64,000 nucleotides of DNA from the NCBI RefSeq assembly GCF_003073045.1, contig NC_037593.1, forward strand, positions 7,865,525-7,929,524, given 5' to 3'. The notes under the pieces are model-generated. The model had not been told where the DNA came from. It saw nothing but the letters and a program-made list of their open reading frames with translations, and searched no databases. Source of the DNA: Pomacea canaliculata (Eukaryota > Mollusca > Gastropoda > Architaenioglossa > Ampullariidae). Numbering within the stretch: position 1 is the stretch's first letter; every line of letters begins with the position of its first letter. The translations under genes were made by a program, and so were the position numbers. Shown here piece after piece: positions 1 to 12,360 of the stretch.

Positions 1-1011
1 GCCCAATGTGTCCACAGATAATGAACATATAGTCTGAGCTTTCTCCACTTAGCTTTCTCACTGGCTGTTGCCATGACAACGTACACAATGATGTCGTTGC
101 TTTTGACTTCAATGTGTGCATTGTATACTTCAACTGTGCAACTATGTCTCGAAAACGAAAAGGGTGCTGGGTGGGGTGGTGGAAAGAGTTTCTTGAACCG
201 ACCTTTACCCATTATTTACCCCACTAGGCCTTTAAATCCGTTGTGACGCAACTTCCAGCAGCCTGCAGACAGAAGGTTGAAGTGACCGTTGTGTGACCTG
301 AGCTGTAGGTAAACGTTCGCTATCACGAAGATATACATCAGCTCTTTATAAATTCCCGCAGTAATCTTTTTTTTTTTAATACTGACTGCTGGCGAATGTA
401 ACAATACATGAACAGCAACATGCAGTGTGAGGGAAGATGTCGAGGTTGCCGGGTTTTGTCACGACAAAGCTCAGTGTTTAGGCCTCAGAGACTCGTTGTT
501 TGTAGGTAAGAGGCCGAGCTGACCTCATTCCTTCTGCAGATTCACGAATGTTCTTTGTGACTGACCTTTCGGCACTGACGTGGCACAATTTTTTGTCGAT
601 AATTATATTCAATCAGTCACGTGGGTCTTTGTTAAAACGAGATCGACGACCACAAAGAGCTCTTTGGCAAATGCAATCAGTGGCAGGTGTACCCGTGCAC
701 TCCACCCGGTATTGTTGGCTGTGGTTTGCACTTAATGCCCGCTGCCACAATTTCGCGGAAAAAGGATCTCACACACATTCAAGCTGAATAATGCAAAGTT
801 CTCGCCTGTAGAGTTGCTGCTCTTGTGAAAATTACTTTACTTTAGGATTGTTTGCCGTCAGTGATAGAGAACGAGGAGTCCTGAGAAATTATTGGCCAAT
901 CAGAAAATGGAATTTACTTCCTGCACATTTTGCACAATGGCTGCTGCCGTAGCAGACTGAATTGTCCACTTTCCAAATTATGAAACCAGGATAGTTGAAT
1001 ATCTAGCAACA

Positions 1012-1330
1012 AGAAAGAATGAAGGAAGAATGGAAACAGAGAGAATGAGTAAAAAGGAAATAAGATAGAAAAAGCAAAAATAGAGAAATGAAAAAAAAAA
1101 AAACATAAAAAACCAAGAAAAGAAAGAAATAAAAAAAAGAAATCAAGAACGGAAAGAATGAAGAAGGATTAAAAGATAAAAAAGGAAAAAAGAGAAAATG
1201 AAAAGAAAAAAGTAACAGAAAAGCAAGAAATAAAAGGAAAGGAAAAATAAGGAAAAAAAAAAGAAAAAGAAAATGACTTAGAAAAAACAACAATGAAATA
1301 AAGAAACAAGGAAACAAAGAAACCAAAAAT
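1012..1330. repeat. Polypurine (A/G) tract
   Basis: The + strand is almost all A and G for about 320 bases (GAAA, AAAG and GGAA mixtures), so the - strand is polypyrimidine. The long open frame read on the - strand, full of Phe, Leu and Ser, is a product of this composition and not a gene. Confidence 0.9.
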
Positions 1331-1899
1331 GAATGCAAGTCTGTATACTGCAGGTCACTTGTCTGAACTCTTGTGAACACACAATAATCGTGGAGGGTTG
1401 TTTATTCGTTCATCTGTGGTTGCCTTTCCAGCCCTCAGTTACCCGACACCACCTCAACCTAGGGAGGCAGGTAGCTTATTGCTGTTACTGATGATGTCTG
1501 CTCAGATGGTCGGCTGCACGGCAGGCTTCGTGGACCTCACAGCTCCGTGGACGACTTGAAAGTGTCAAGGAGACGGGAGAGTGACAAGGGAAGATAACTC
1601 TCAGCGAAGATTGACGAGGGACGATAACGCCGGATGGAAGTGACGAGGGACGATAAAAGTCGGAGGAAAAGCTGACGAAGGAAGATAGCGCACATTGGAA
1701 GGAAGGCTCGAGTGTTTGGAGGAAATAGAGGCATCACCAAGTGCTGCCACCACTCGGCTGGTGTGACTGCGCATGCGCGTTGTCTGTAAGTAAACACGAA
1801 GTTAGAGAGATGAACACAAACATTTATATATATACACTCAGTACACGCTCGTACACCGCATTAACATACATATACAGATGAAAATATCCGTACACACTT

Positions 1900-2200
1900 G
1901 CATGAACACACTCACACACGCATATACACGCGCATAAACAAACCTATACACACGCGCTTGAACTCACATATACAAACATATACGCACGAGCACATACACT
2001 CATCAACACACACACACATATCTACACACGCAGGAACACACAGATTCACATAGACACACACATGCATAAACACAAAAATATACACCCACATAAACACACA
2101 AACACACCCACGCATGAGCATACTACCCAATTAGTCATGCAAGAAGTCAAATACACACACACAAACAAGCACACGTGCACACTTGAGCATTCACACACAT
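1900..2200. repeat. CA-rich imperfect microsatellite
   Basis: Degenerate (CA)n with ATACACAC-type interruptions covers about 300 bases. It creates spurious His/Thr-rich (+) and Cys/Val-rich (-) open frames, which should not be annotated as genes. Confidence 0.85.
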
Positions 2201-2825
2201 ACAAACAGACAAGCCTACAGATATATATACATCCAGGTCCGCTCTCAGCGAGAGGGAAAGAGGAAATGAGATAAAGGAGAATTAGAATAAAGAAACCTTC
2301 ATGTCTGAAAGTCAATGATGAGAAAGGATATTTCTCGTCGAAGGTCTCCTGGATTAATTGTAATCCACTCTAAACCTCTTACACAGTACGAAAGCTGAAG
2401 AAATGCAGCGTGAAGAAGTTGTGAAGCGTAGAGAAAGTGCAGAAGGTCGGTGTATATATAATAGTGGGAGGTCAGACGACTAGGAACTGACGAAACACGA
2501 TTCTTCTAAAATTTCCCCCTTCCTCTTCTTCCCACTTACCCACCCTCCGACCTATCAAGCAGCTGACAGCTCACTTCACCAAGCAGCCAGTCACAACCAA
2601 GTCTTTCTCAATGTTTCTCGCCTGGCTTCACGAGGGTTTTTTCAGGAAATGACCTCTTGACCTGCGTTTGAATGTCCTGCTATGCGCGGCTGGTCGCAAC
2701 TCCATCGTGCAGTTGGTGGTGCAATCATGGATGTACATAGGTGGACTGCTGTCTGTCTGCCAAGACCAACGCTTAGCCTCTTGCAAAGTTCTCCGCTGTT
2801 AGTCTCGGCGAGCCTAAACAAAGAA

Positions 2826-2939
2826 TGTGAATAAACCGGAAGCTTTGTAGCCTCATGCCTCGTTTTAGGAGTTAATCTCAACTGTGAATAAACCGGAAGC
2901 TTTGTACACTCCTGCCCCGTTTTAGTAGTTAACTAGAAA
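2826..2939. repeat. Two-copy tandem repeat, 57-bp unit
   Basis: The segment beginning TGTGAATAAACCGGAAGC at 2826 recurs 57 bases later at 2883. The copies share the GTTTTAG-AGTTAA end with a few substitutions, so the duplication is local and not very recent. Confidence 0.85.
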
Positions 2940-2974
2940 ATATTCATCTGCCAGCAGTCCAGTCATACAAGTTC

Positions 2975-3060
2975 GTGGTACGATGGTTAGTGTCTGTTAC
3001 CAACAGGGTGAGGATTGACTGTCCTGAGTTCAGATTTTGTCTCGCGCACGCTTTTCTGTC
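2975..3060 (+). mobile_element. Possible tRNA-derived SINE fragment
   Basis: GTACGATGGTTAGTGTC resembles an A box, and about 45 bases further CTGAGTTCAGATTTT resembles a degenerate B box (GGTTCRANNCC). The spacing fits the tRNA-related head of a SINE, common in mollusc genomes. No clover-leaf can be drawn, so this is not a tRNA gene. Calling it a SINE is inference. Confidence 0.3.
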
Positions 3061-6000
3061 AATGCATGTGATATTTGTTATACATGGCCGACTGCGTACT
3101 TTGCTGTGATATAGTCTGAGTTGGTGGCTCTGAGAAAAATATCAAGTTTCTCGCGTGTTTAGAGATCTCTAACAGTTTTCAGACTGCAAAAAAAAAAAAT
3201 TCCATTTTTCCCATAATGTCTTCCAACATAAAAACGCAAAGATTATAAAAATACAAAGTTCTGATTTGAAAAACATTAAAGTACAAACTCGGAAAACGTG
3301 ATGTAGGTTGGAAATAACTTTGAACAATATGAATTCCATATCTTCTGGTTATTAAGCAGGTTTGAAGATTCTGGAAATGAGATCGACATCATGACAAAGA
3401 AAACACGAGGAGATGAAGAGAGAGAGAAGGGGAGGGTTTAATTCTGGGAGACTTGCAGACAGGGGGAGCTGGTGCATGAAAATAAGAGGAAGCTGATGAA
3501 ATGGAAGATTTAAAAATGAAGTTGAAGCAACAAGCTCAATTCTCGTCTGCTATCTGTTTCACCCCCACTTCAACGGCGAGCAGAAATTTTACCCGAGGTT
3601 TGTTTTTCTGCGCAATATTCTTCGTACTTAATGGCTTTCCCCGTCCTGGAAATATTTTGAGAGATAATTAGCCAGGTTTTTATGGTTTATTGCAAGGAGT
3701 CTGAAGATAAAACTAAGATGATCACGTGGCTCGTCATGTTAGCAAACACCTCGACACACACATCAGATGATTGTCTCCAGAAGTCGGTCGCTTTCCTCCA
3801 TCTGTCTCACAAAGAGAGAACGGCTTGCGAGAGTTTATTCACTGTTTGTGTAACAAGAATGAATAATACAACAAATTGCAACAATTCAGTTTCCAGTGAA
3901 ACAGGATTTTACTGCCTTGACCTGAACTGTGACGTATGATGTTGTATATACGATATGCACATACACGTTACAACCCTCGTTGGGTGATCTCGGGTAAGAC
4001 CAGGTGTGTCGCCAACTGTTTACAGTCTGTACGATAATGTGTGCATCAAAATGCTAAGTGGAAAAAGTTTTTCTACTCAATGAGTGAGTGTGTGTGTTCT
4101 GGGGTGAGCTTGTAGTTTTTTCATGGGTGGGGCGGGTGGATCGGTGGGTCGGTGCATTTGTGTGTTGTGTGGTGTGGTAGTAATTTTGAAAATGTTTTTC
4201 TATATATAAAATATTCACCAAAGTTTTACACAACACACACTCACAGATTCACACACACAGTACACACAACTTTATTTAAATCATAATAGAACATCAAACA
4301 ATCAGCACGCCGTCTGTCTGTCTGCCTGTCTGTCTGTCTGGCCAGTTCTGTCGCTCTAACGATCAAAACAAATTAGTTCAGCCGCAAAGGTTCCCATGAA
4401 GTGGTGCGTCACGTGACCCCAGGCTAAGTGCAGTAAGGTAGGAAGGATGACGTCATATAAGTAGACCCTCCGTCAAGCCCGCCACTCCCTGCAGGAGAAT
4501 AGCGCGGTTAACACAGCGTTGAGACTAACGCCGCGCTTTTATCCTCCTGGCAACGGACTTTTTTTTTGGTTTAAACTTTACACAGACATATATGACAAGC
4601 TGCACTCGAGTAAATATCCGCCAACCGCAGGTGCGGGAGCATCAGCAGCAAGCAGGGGCACGTCACTGTCGGAACCTGCCAGAGCGGGAGTGAGTGGTTG
4701 CAGGACTTTAACCCCTTCGGTGTGAATCCGTAAATTAGTTTTGCATTTCATTACACTTCTCGTACAATTGAAAACAGATGTTAGCGCTGGTGAAACATCC
4801 AAAAGCTAATTTCCACAACATGCGATATGAGGTGGAAAGATAACCGCAGATGCAGACCACACCGAGATTATCGACCTTTGATGATAGTTTCCAGAGCAGG
4901 CTGACAGCTTGTTGTGGCGGACGATCTTCTTCGAGCAAGAATCTGCGGAAAAAAGTCCCTCGTGCTTCAGAATACTTAACATTACACTAAACATCCTGCT
5001 CTCCCACCCGTTCATTCGACACCACCCTTATTTACACAGTCATGTGAGCAGCCACACGTCATACCGAGCTAGCAGGGCGGGTGGGGTGGAAATGAGGGTA
5101 TTTGGTTTAATGTTCAGAGCTGAGGGAGAAAATGATCGGTGGTCTCAAAAGAAAAAAAAAGTATTGTTTGCTGGTGCAGCGCAGTGAGTGCCCTTTGTTT
5201 TGGTGAAATACTAGCCGCCATTAATGTGTGCCCCTTCTCTTGGGGCTTTTTTGGCTTCCTAACCGGACACATTAATTGTCGACGATAATTCTTCTTGGTT
5301 AACATGTTCAGCCACACATTTTCAGGATCCGTCCGCTCAAGAAGAAGCTAAGAGGATGAGTCGGTCCCAGTACTTGGGAGTGACAGATGGAGGTAAAAAA
5401 GCTTGAGTAGGTTGGACTTCAAAGGGACATAACCCCGACGTGACATGAGCAACAGACGCACTAGACAGCACCGGAAGTGATATCCGTAGCAGCTGTGACG
5501 TCACACCGCACCTTTTCACGACGAAGAATTAGTGTTCGCTCACACCCTGCAGTCTGGGTGCATTTTACAGAGAAAATCTGAAGGAATGGACCTGGGGATG
5601 GTTGACTCTTGTTAGGTGCAAGGGGAGAGAATTTTCTTCCCAAAACTCACTGAGTTATTTCCGTGTGTCTGCTGACTATCCACTCCCTCCCCTCACTTGC
5701 ATCTTGGGGCTGGGGGTCTTGGAAGTACGAAGGAAAGTAGTTTGCCAAACATGAAAAACATTTACCGGAGTTATGGGCCTTGAGGCTGGTTATGCCTCGC
5801 ATTCTCTCCCCATCCTCCTCCCACTCCCACTATTACGACACAAACACACAGCTGGCATCTCCCTTCATTCACGCTGCTACCACAGGTAAGCAAGTAAAAA
5901 ATACCTGCACACGCAATGTCAGGCACACAGGTAGGTACTTGTGCCAGCAGACAGGTGTGTGGTGAATGTGTCCCTGGGTCTGCTCGCACCTCTCATTCCT

Positions 6001-9000
6001 CGGTCCCCACGTCACCTCATGCCTGTCTGCATGAATGTCTGTCTACTATGTTGAATGAATTAGCGTTTGTCTGTATGTGTGCATATGTGCCTGCCTCCCT
6101 GCCATCCACCCCAGACATGCAAACCGCCGCAAGGTGTTTACGACATCAGCCTCAACAGAACAAAACGCAGGTAACGCAGTTTTTTGTATTTATTTTCCGT
6201 TGGCATCTGACCTTGCACTTTATATGACCTAGATCTGCCAGCTGCAGAGGTAAGTGCCTACCGAGATTACAGGTAATTAAAGTACCTGAAGGTTAACAGG
6301 CACGCGACCAGTCCCCTCCCTCCCCCACTCCACCAGCCTCCAACCCGCTGACCTTTAACCTCGGTTACAGGTTTCCTTGCTGGAGTAGGTTGCTGACTGT
6401 CCTTATGATGCGTGTTTTCTATTTTAATTCCTCTTCTTATGTTTGCATCGCCTTGTTATCTAAAGGCGTGTGTTTAGTACACACTCACAAACACATGTAC
6501 ATCATGCTCCTGCTGTAGCAAGATGAATCGCCTATACGCAGACGAGAAGACTGACGCCTGGAGAAACTTGTAATCATGTCATGGCTAAAAAAGAAAGGAA
6601 TAGATAAAGAAAAAATGCCCCTGAAAATAAATAAAAGACCAAAATAAAAAAAACTCCTATTAGGGCTGGAGGTCAGAGTTCAAGCTCTTATCTTCCAGCT
6701 CAGTAAAATATCTTTAAACAAAGGCAATAAAAAAGAAAAAAATCAAGAAAAATATAAAGTACAGGGTAAAACGGTTCCGTTGACACTTAAAAAGATTATT
6801 TCGCTAGAGAGGTCAAGTTTCAGCTTTTATTCAGCAGTAAAAATGTGTTTCTACCCGTTAAAAATTGCGTGACAGGAGACACCCCTATGATATATTAAAC
6901 GGGTGGATGTGCGTAACTTTGACTTTAAGGTAACCGTAGATTACCCGGGTGGTTTGGATTATGTAATTGTACTGGGATGAATGTTGTTTTGGAGGGTAGC
7001 AGTTGGAGGGTGCGTCTTAGGGTACACAGAGCCAGTTACTCTGACAGCTTTGAAGTTGATAACTGCTCTGCGCAGTTCCGTTACACGTAAACAGTATGGC
7101 CGCCCGCCAAGGTCACTGTCATGTCTGCCTGCCTGCAGCCAAATCTGCGTTTCTTGAAAAATGGACTCTTTTTCTTCCAAGGACTTTATATCTCCGATCC
7201 CACGTCTGCCAAATGTAACCCTACTCCTCCCCAACAACTCTTAAAGGTCTACTGCAGCGAAGCCCTCGTTGATGTAACCGAGCAGACGTCACTTAACCTC
7301 TTTCTGTTTATGATAAATGTTTACAAATGTTTATTTTGACAATTCACCCACATTTCGGGGAAACAGTTCCCCATACTGAGCTCACTCCAATGATTAAAAA
7401 AAAGTTGCTTACTATAGTACACCTTTAACTGACGTCTACTCGTAAACTAGACACTAACAGAAACGTCACCGAGGGTTTAACGATTCAAACACGTATCTCC
7501 TTACACCTGCACGCAGTTTGTTTATGTAAACATTTTCCTATTTTAAAATGTGCTTTCTTACACCCACGTCATGCAACATACTTCTATCTGCAGCTTCTCT
7601 GATTAACTCATCCTTCTTGTCTTTCATTGTCTTCGTCTTCTGCGCGCCGTCCACGCAGGTGAAACGCAAAAGCTCGAGATCGATTCCCTGTTGCGTGTTG
7701 TCGTTACAACATTCTGCAGACTGGACAACTCCCGTTGTTCTTCTTCATAACAATAAAAAGTGTTAATGGTGGCCTTGTCCGGATTGTAATAACGTGAAAT
7801 GTTTTTGTCGATGCTTACAATGTGTTTTTGTTTTTGTCGGCCTTTCATGTTGTACGCAGATCCTTTGTCCTGTAGAAAACATTTCTCGGCCTTACCCTCG
7901 GGGGATCAACGTCGGTTTGTAGGTCAGTTGTGATTCAAGCTGATGTCAACACAGCTGTTACATCCAGCTGCACGGGTCATCGGGGTCAGGAGTGAAGAGC
8001 CTCTGTGCTTAGTGATTACTTTCCTGCATTATTCCTCCTTTTCTCTCTTTCTTTCTTCATTGTCCTATCTTAGCAACCATTTTATTTCTCTCTTTTTCTC
8101 AGGTCGTGAGCAGTAAGCCAACCTCTCTCCTCTCTCCTCTCTCTGTAGATGAGGTCGGCCATTTCTCGGCTTGTCTGTGTGTATGCTGTGTACATATTTC
8201 ATGAAGGCTTTATTATTATGGTCTTCCCTCCTGCTCGCTGACCCAGTAATAACCGAAGACGAGCAGCGATTTCTACACTGCACACCTGAACAGCTCCATA
8301 ACATGTTTTGAAAACCAGTCTTGAGATAATTCTACACGATGACAATATTTACATCCTACTTTGGTCTCCAAGGCCGCCGCTCGCGCAGTTTGCAGTTTAA
8401 ATCCGGAAGAGACTGAAGTTTGTGTACATGGGTGAGGTGGGTGAGGTGGGTGAGGTGGTGAATACAGGAGTTTGTGAGTTTGCAGGAGGTATGTAATGTC
8501 GGAAGGTTTGGGGTGGTGATGTCAGCAACTGTACCAGCTCCACAGAGAATGCATGTTATCAGAAATGTAGTGAGCATGGCAAGCCAAGCTAAGGTCTCCG
8601 CGTTTGTCGGCCGCCATGCACTTTTATTGCCGCTGCAGCACGAAGGACGGTTTGCTGTGCAGCAACTGCCGCCGGCTATTTCTTGCTGCATCGCGCGGTG
8701 CAGGAAAGGAATTGTGTCGAACTCAGGCGGTCAGCGACCTGTCACTGTATTGATGCATGTCAACGAACTGATAAGATGTAAGCAAATGGGATGTCAATGT
8801 GTGATTACTACACTCTTCTGTCTTTCTGTCCAGCTCACGTGCTTGCTCTGTGTGTGGTGGGAGAGAGTCGTTGTTATTGTTGTTGTTGCTGTAAGTGGAC
8901 TTGATTGTGTCAAGAACGTGCACACACGTCTACACCACACACATAAACATGGAGTCTCTGTCACGTGGTCTTTCCATCAACAACTCAACATCTGGATGTT

Positions 9001-9710
9001 GACTTCCTATCTGTATTCTCGTCCCTCCCACTCCCAGTAAAACTCGCTTATAGTGCTATTCTCTCTTTGGTGATTTTCTTTTCTCTCTTTTAAAATAATT
9101 TCGTTTAAATTTTATTTTTTCTAACCCAGGTCGTGCATGACTTAAAAACGCATTCAATAACCAAAGACTAACACATCTACTCAACAAACGTATTTCAACC
9201 TACTACAATAAACAATCCACCCTCTCTCCCACGCAGGCACTTCTGAAACTCTAAACAACTCTCAACAATTCGATGTCTCGTCTAACGGCTCCTCCTCACA
9301 CATTAAGAACTTAGAGATTGTCTCTAGTGCATTGATCACCGAGGATCGAAGTTCTTGCCCCCAGAGGAGGGTCAGCTGCCTGTAGTCAACATTCCGATGT
9401 TTACTCCGAGTCTTTGTTGAACATGCGGGTGGAACTCTCGAGTGTTCCAACTCTGTCTGCGTAGAAGGATCGCGAAAAGACAAACACTTTTCACTGTTCG
9501 CATTTTCATATATAATTCCAAGCACGCTCCCAGGTCTTGGCCGGGTAGTTGTCACGGGTGGGGGAAACACGCTCGCCCTCCCCTTACCCGCCATTCCCTC
9601 AGCTCTATGTCGCGGTGTCGGCGCCCCTTCCCCCTACTTGACATCCTTTCGTAGCTTGGAACGAGGACATTGCTTCCAAAACAATTCTTGAAAATTCCTA
9701 ATATACGCTT

Positions 9711-9838
9711 CACACTACACACTAATACATGCTACACATTACACAATAATATACATTGCACACTACACACTAGTACACACTACACACTAATACATGCTAC
9801 ACATTACACACTAGTACACACTACACACTAATACACTT
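9711..9838. repeat. ACACTACACACTA minisatellite
   Basis: A motif of the form CACACTACACACTAATACATG recurs at 9711, 9776 and (truncated) 9817, with ACACATTACACA between copies. It is an AC-rich minisatellite with units of about 65 and 41 bases. Confidence 0.8.
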
Positions 9839-12331
9839 CTTTGACAAGCCGAATCGCATTCCTCACAGTTTGTCTTTTTCTTACTAAATATCTGTGTATT
9901 TTCTCTGCGCTTGTAGCTAAATATTTATGTTTGTGATTTGTGTGTGTTTATATTTATATAGTGTGCGTGCTCAGTTCTTGTTTACATCTTTAATGTCGTC
10001 AGTCCGAGACTGTAGCTAACGGTAATCACTGGCTATCGCTATCAGTAAGCAGCCTGTACTTTGTACCAACCACCAGCCAGCAGCTTTTGTTTACTTTAAA
10101 GCATGAGGGTTGTTATTATTATTATAAAACTGCGATATGTTTACCGAAGTTCGGCCCACACAGAAGTGCGACTATCAGAGCAGCAGCTGCAGCAGAATGT
10201 ACTGACAGGTCCTCCCCATCCGTCACCAGACCCTCCCCCTCTCCTCGCTCCCGATCGGGAAGGAGTGATGAATGTAGGGTCTCGAGCCTCCAGTCGTCTT
10301 ATGTTAATCTTTTTCGGTCAGCGACAGGTGGCGGGTGGTTACAATCTTGTTGCCTTCAGCTGGCTTTTTATTCCTTCAACACCTGGAAAATCCTGAACTC
10401 AACCTTGTCTTGATCGGTTCTGACCTCGTTTCTCTTTTTATTTTTGTCCTCTCTCAGTATGACGAGCTAGACCCGGTATATCTTGGTATGTCAGGTCAGA
10501 TGTGTGTGCTACTGATCCCTAACACATGCTGCACCGATTACATTATCAGATGACTCCGTGAAAATAAAGTGCCTGGTGTATATTGAACGGATTGTCTGTT
10601 GCACGGACGCAACACACATTCTCTCACTCACATAGAATTCACACACACACACACGTGTATATGTAAACACACACACATATACACGTGTATATATAAACAG
10701 ACATACCCATGAGCAAGCTCATGCACACACGTAACATAAGCGTATATCCACGTTCGCCATTCAACACACGTACACTAGACTGTATACTAACACACACCTG
10801 CTGCACGCGCATGGCGGGGAACATGGCGGCAACGGGAAAACCCGACTTTTCCTCAAACATGGAGAGTAAAGGGGGGAAGACTGGTTCAGGATGTATGTCA
10901 AGCATATAGGTCCTCTAGACTGTAAGTACACACGTGTTACATCCTTATTACGTTAAGAGTTACCTTCCCTTCTCCCCCTACTCCCCAGACACCTGACCCT
11001 CCCGGAGCACTTAAAAATCATCAGTTGGTTATCGTCTGAACACGGCTGTAACGGCCATAACGGAAGACCTCAGTTCTTCGTGCTTCAATACAGCCAAGAG
11101 CTGATCAGACTGCAGTTAATCAAGGAAACAAACTTTTGTTGTTGTTGTGGTCGATGCATTACAGGATGTCGAGAAACGTTCACCACTCAAGCCGCTCACA
11201 TCCTCCAGCCATGAATTAAAAAGAAAAGTTTCAGGACTAGACTGGCAGGTCATGTGTCAGGCAGTAAACTTTTTACGGACCTTGTCACGTGTTGCCAGTT
11301 CACAATGTCCTCCTTCAGTTCTCTTGGCAGCTCGAGCGGGGCTTTCCAGAAAAAAAGTAATTTTGAGGAGAGCGTGGAGACGGATGCATGATACTGAGCT
11401 CTTACCAGAAGGTGAATCATCGCCTCGATCGTGACTTACCAAAGTGAGGAAGCAGGGGATGATGAGAGACTTGGTGGCGAAAAATACAAGTTTGAAGTTG
11501 TTAAATGTAAAAAAATAAAATAAAAATTTCTGTGGCATTAGAGCACGAAAATATGCATCAGCAGAGAAACAATCTACAACAATGTGTCATGGCCTGATCA
11601 GTTAGAATCCATTGTGTTCACGGCCTGTTAAACCGGACAAACTATAGGGCTATGGTTAGCAATTAGTTTTAAATGGTCGTCAGACAAACGTGCGCCAGTC
11701 ACATACCCGACAATTGTGTTCGGTTAACAAGGTCGCTACAAAGCCTGGTTGAAGAAAGAGTATTGTTCCCATTTTTTGAGCAAGTTGAAATCCTATAAAA
11801 CAAGGCTAGGTCATGTAAGTAGTGGAGGCTATGAATGTCTCGAGGTCTCGGGATCCTCTTCTGCCACTTTTATCTCCCCGATAAATTAGTTCCCGCTTCT
11901 ACTCAAAAACTTCTGGGTAGGAGCCACAGACCCCAGTGTTCCATGAGCTATGAACATGTTCAGTAAAATGAACAGTTAGCTGTACGTGAACTGCTCGGCT
12001 GAATACAAGGGACTCGTACAAGAAAGAAGATGCAGGAGGAGACGGCATCCTCCTACAGACATGATAGAAGCAATAATCACATTATCCCAACCTTGCACCC
12101 TTGCCAGAGCTCGAGCTAACTGTTCCTGTTTGAGAGAAAACACCGGTCTGATAACTGTCTACAACGCTTTTTGCCTTTATAAAATATTGATAACATTTAC
12201 TGGCACATGAGGATTGTTTGGCCACAACAATCGCAATATTTTGAAGTGTGTCGTAAAGTATGGATGTTAAGTAGTGGGAAACTAGTCAACAATCGTTGTT
12301 AGGAATATAAATTCATTCTGGCATTAAAACT

Positions 12332-12360
12332 AAAACAAACAAACAAACAAACAAACAAAA
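12332..12360. repeat. (AAAC)n microsatellite
   Basis: Seven near-perfect AAAC tetranucleotides. The same tetranucleotide recurs as a much longer array at 37772-37826. Confidence 0.9.

Noticed and set aside
1003-1380. 125-codon Phe/Leu/Ser-rich - strand frame
   Set aside because: It is the translation of a polypurine tract; composition alone keeps it open.
8474-9040. 188-codon + strand open frame, one of the longest outside the recognised genes
   Set aside because: No family motif, no exon boundaries matching a model, and an overlapping open frame on the opposite strand (8356-8691) that includes a CTCACC repeat.
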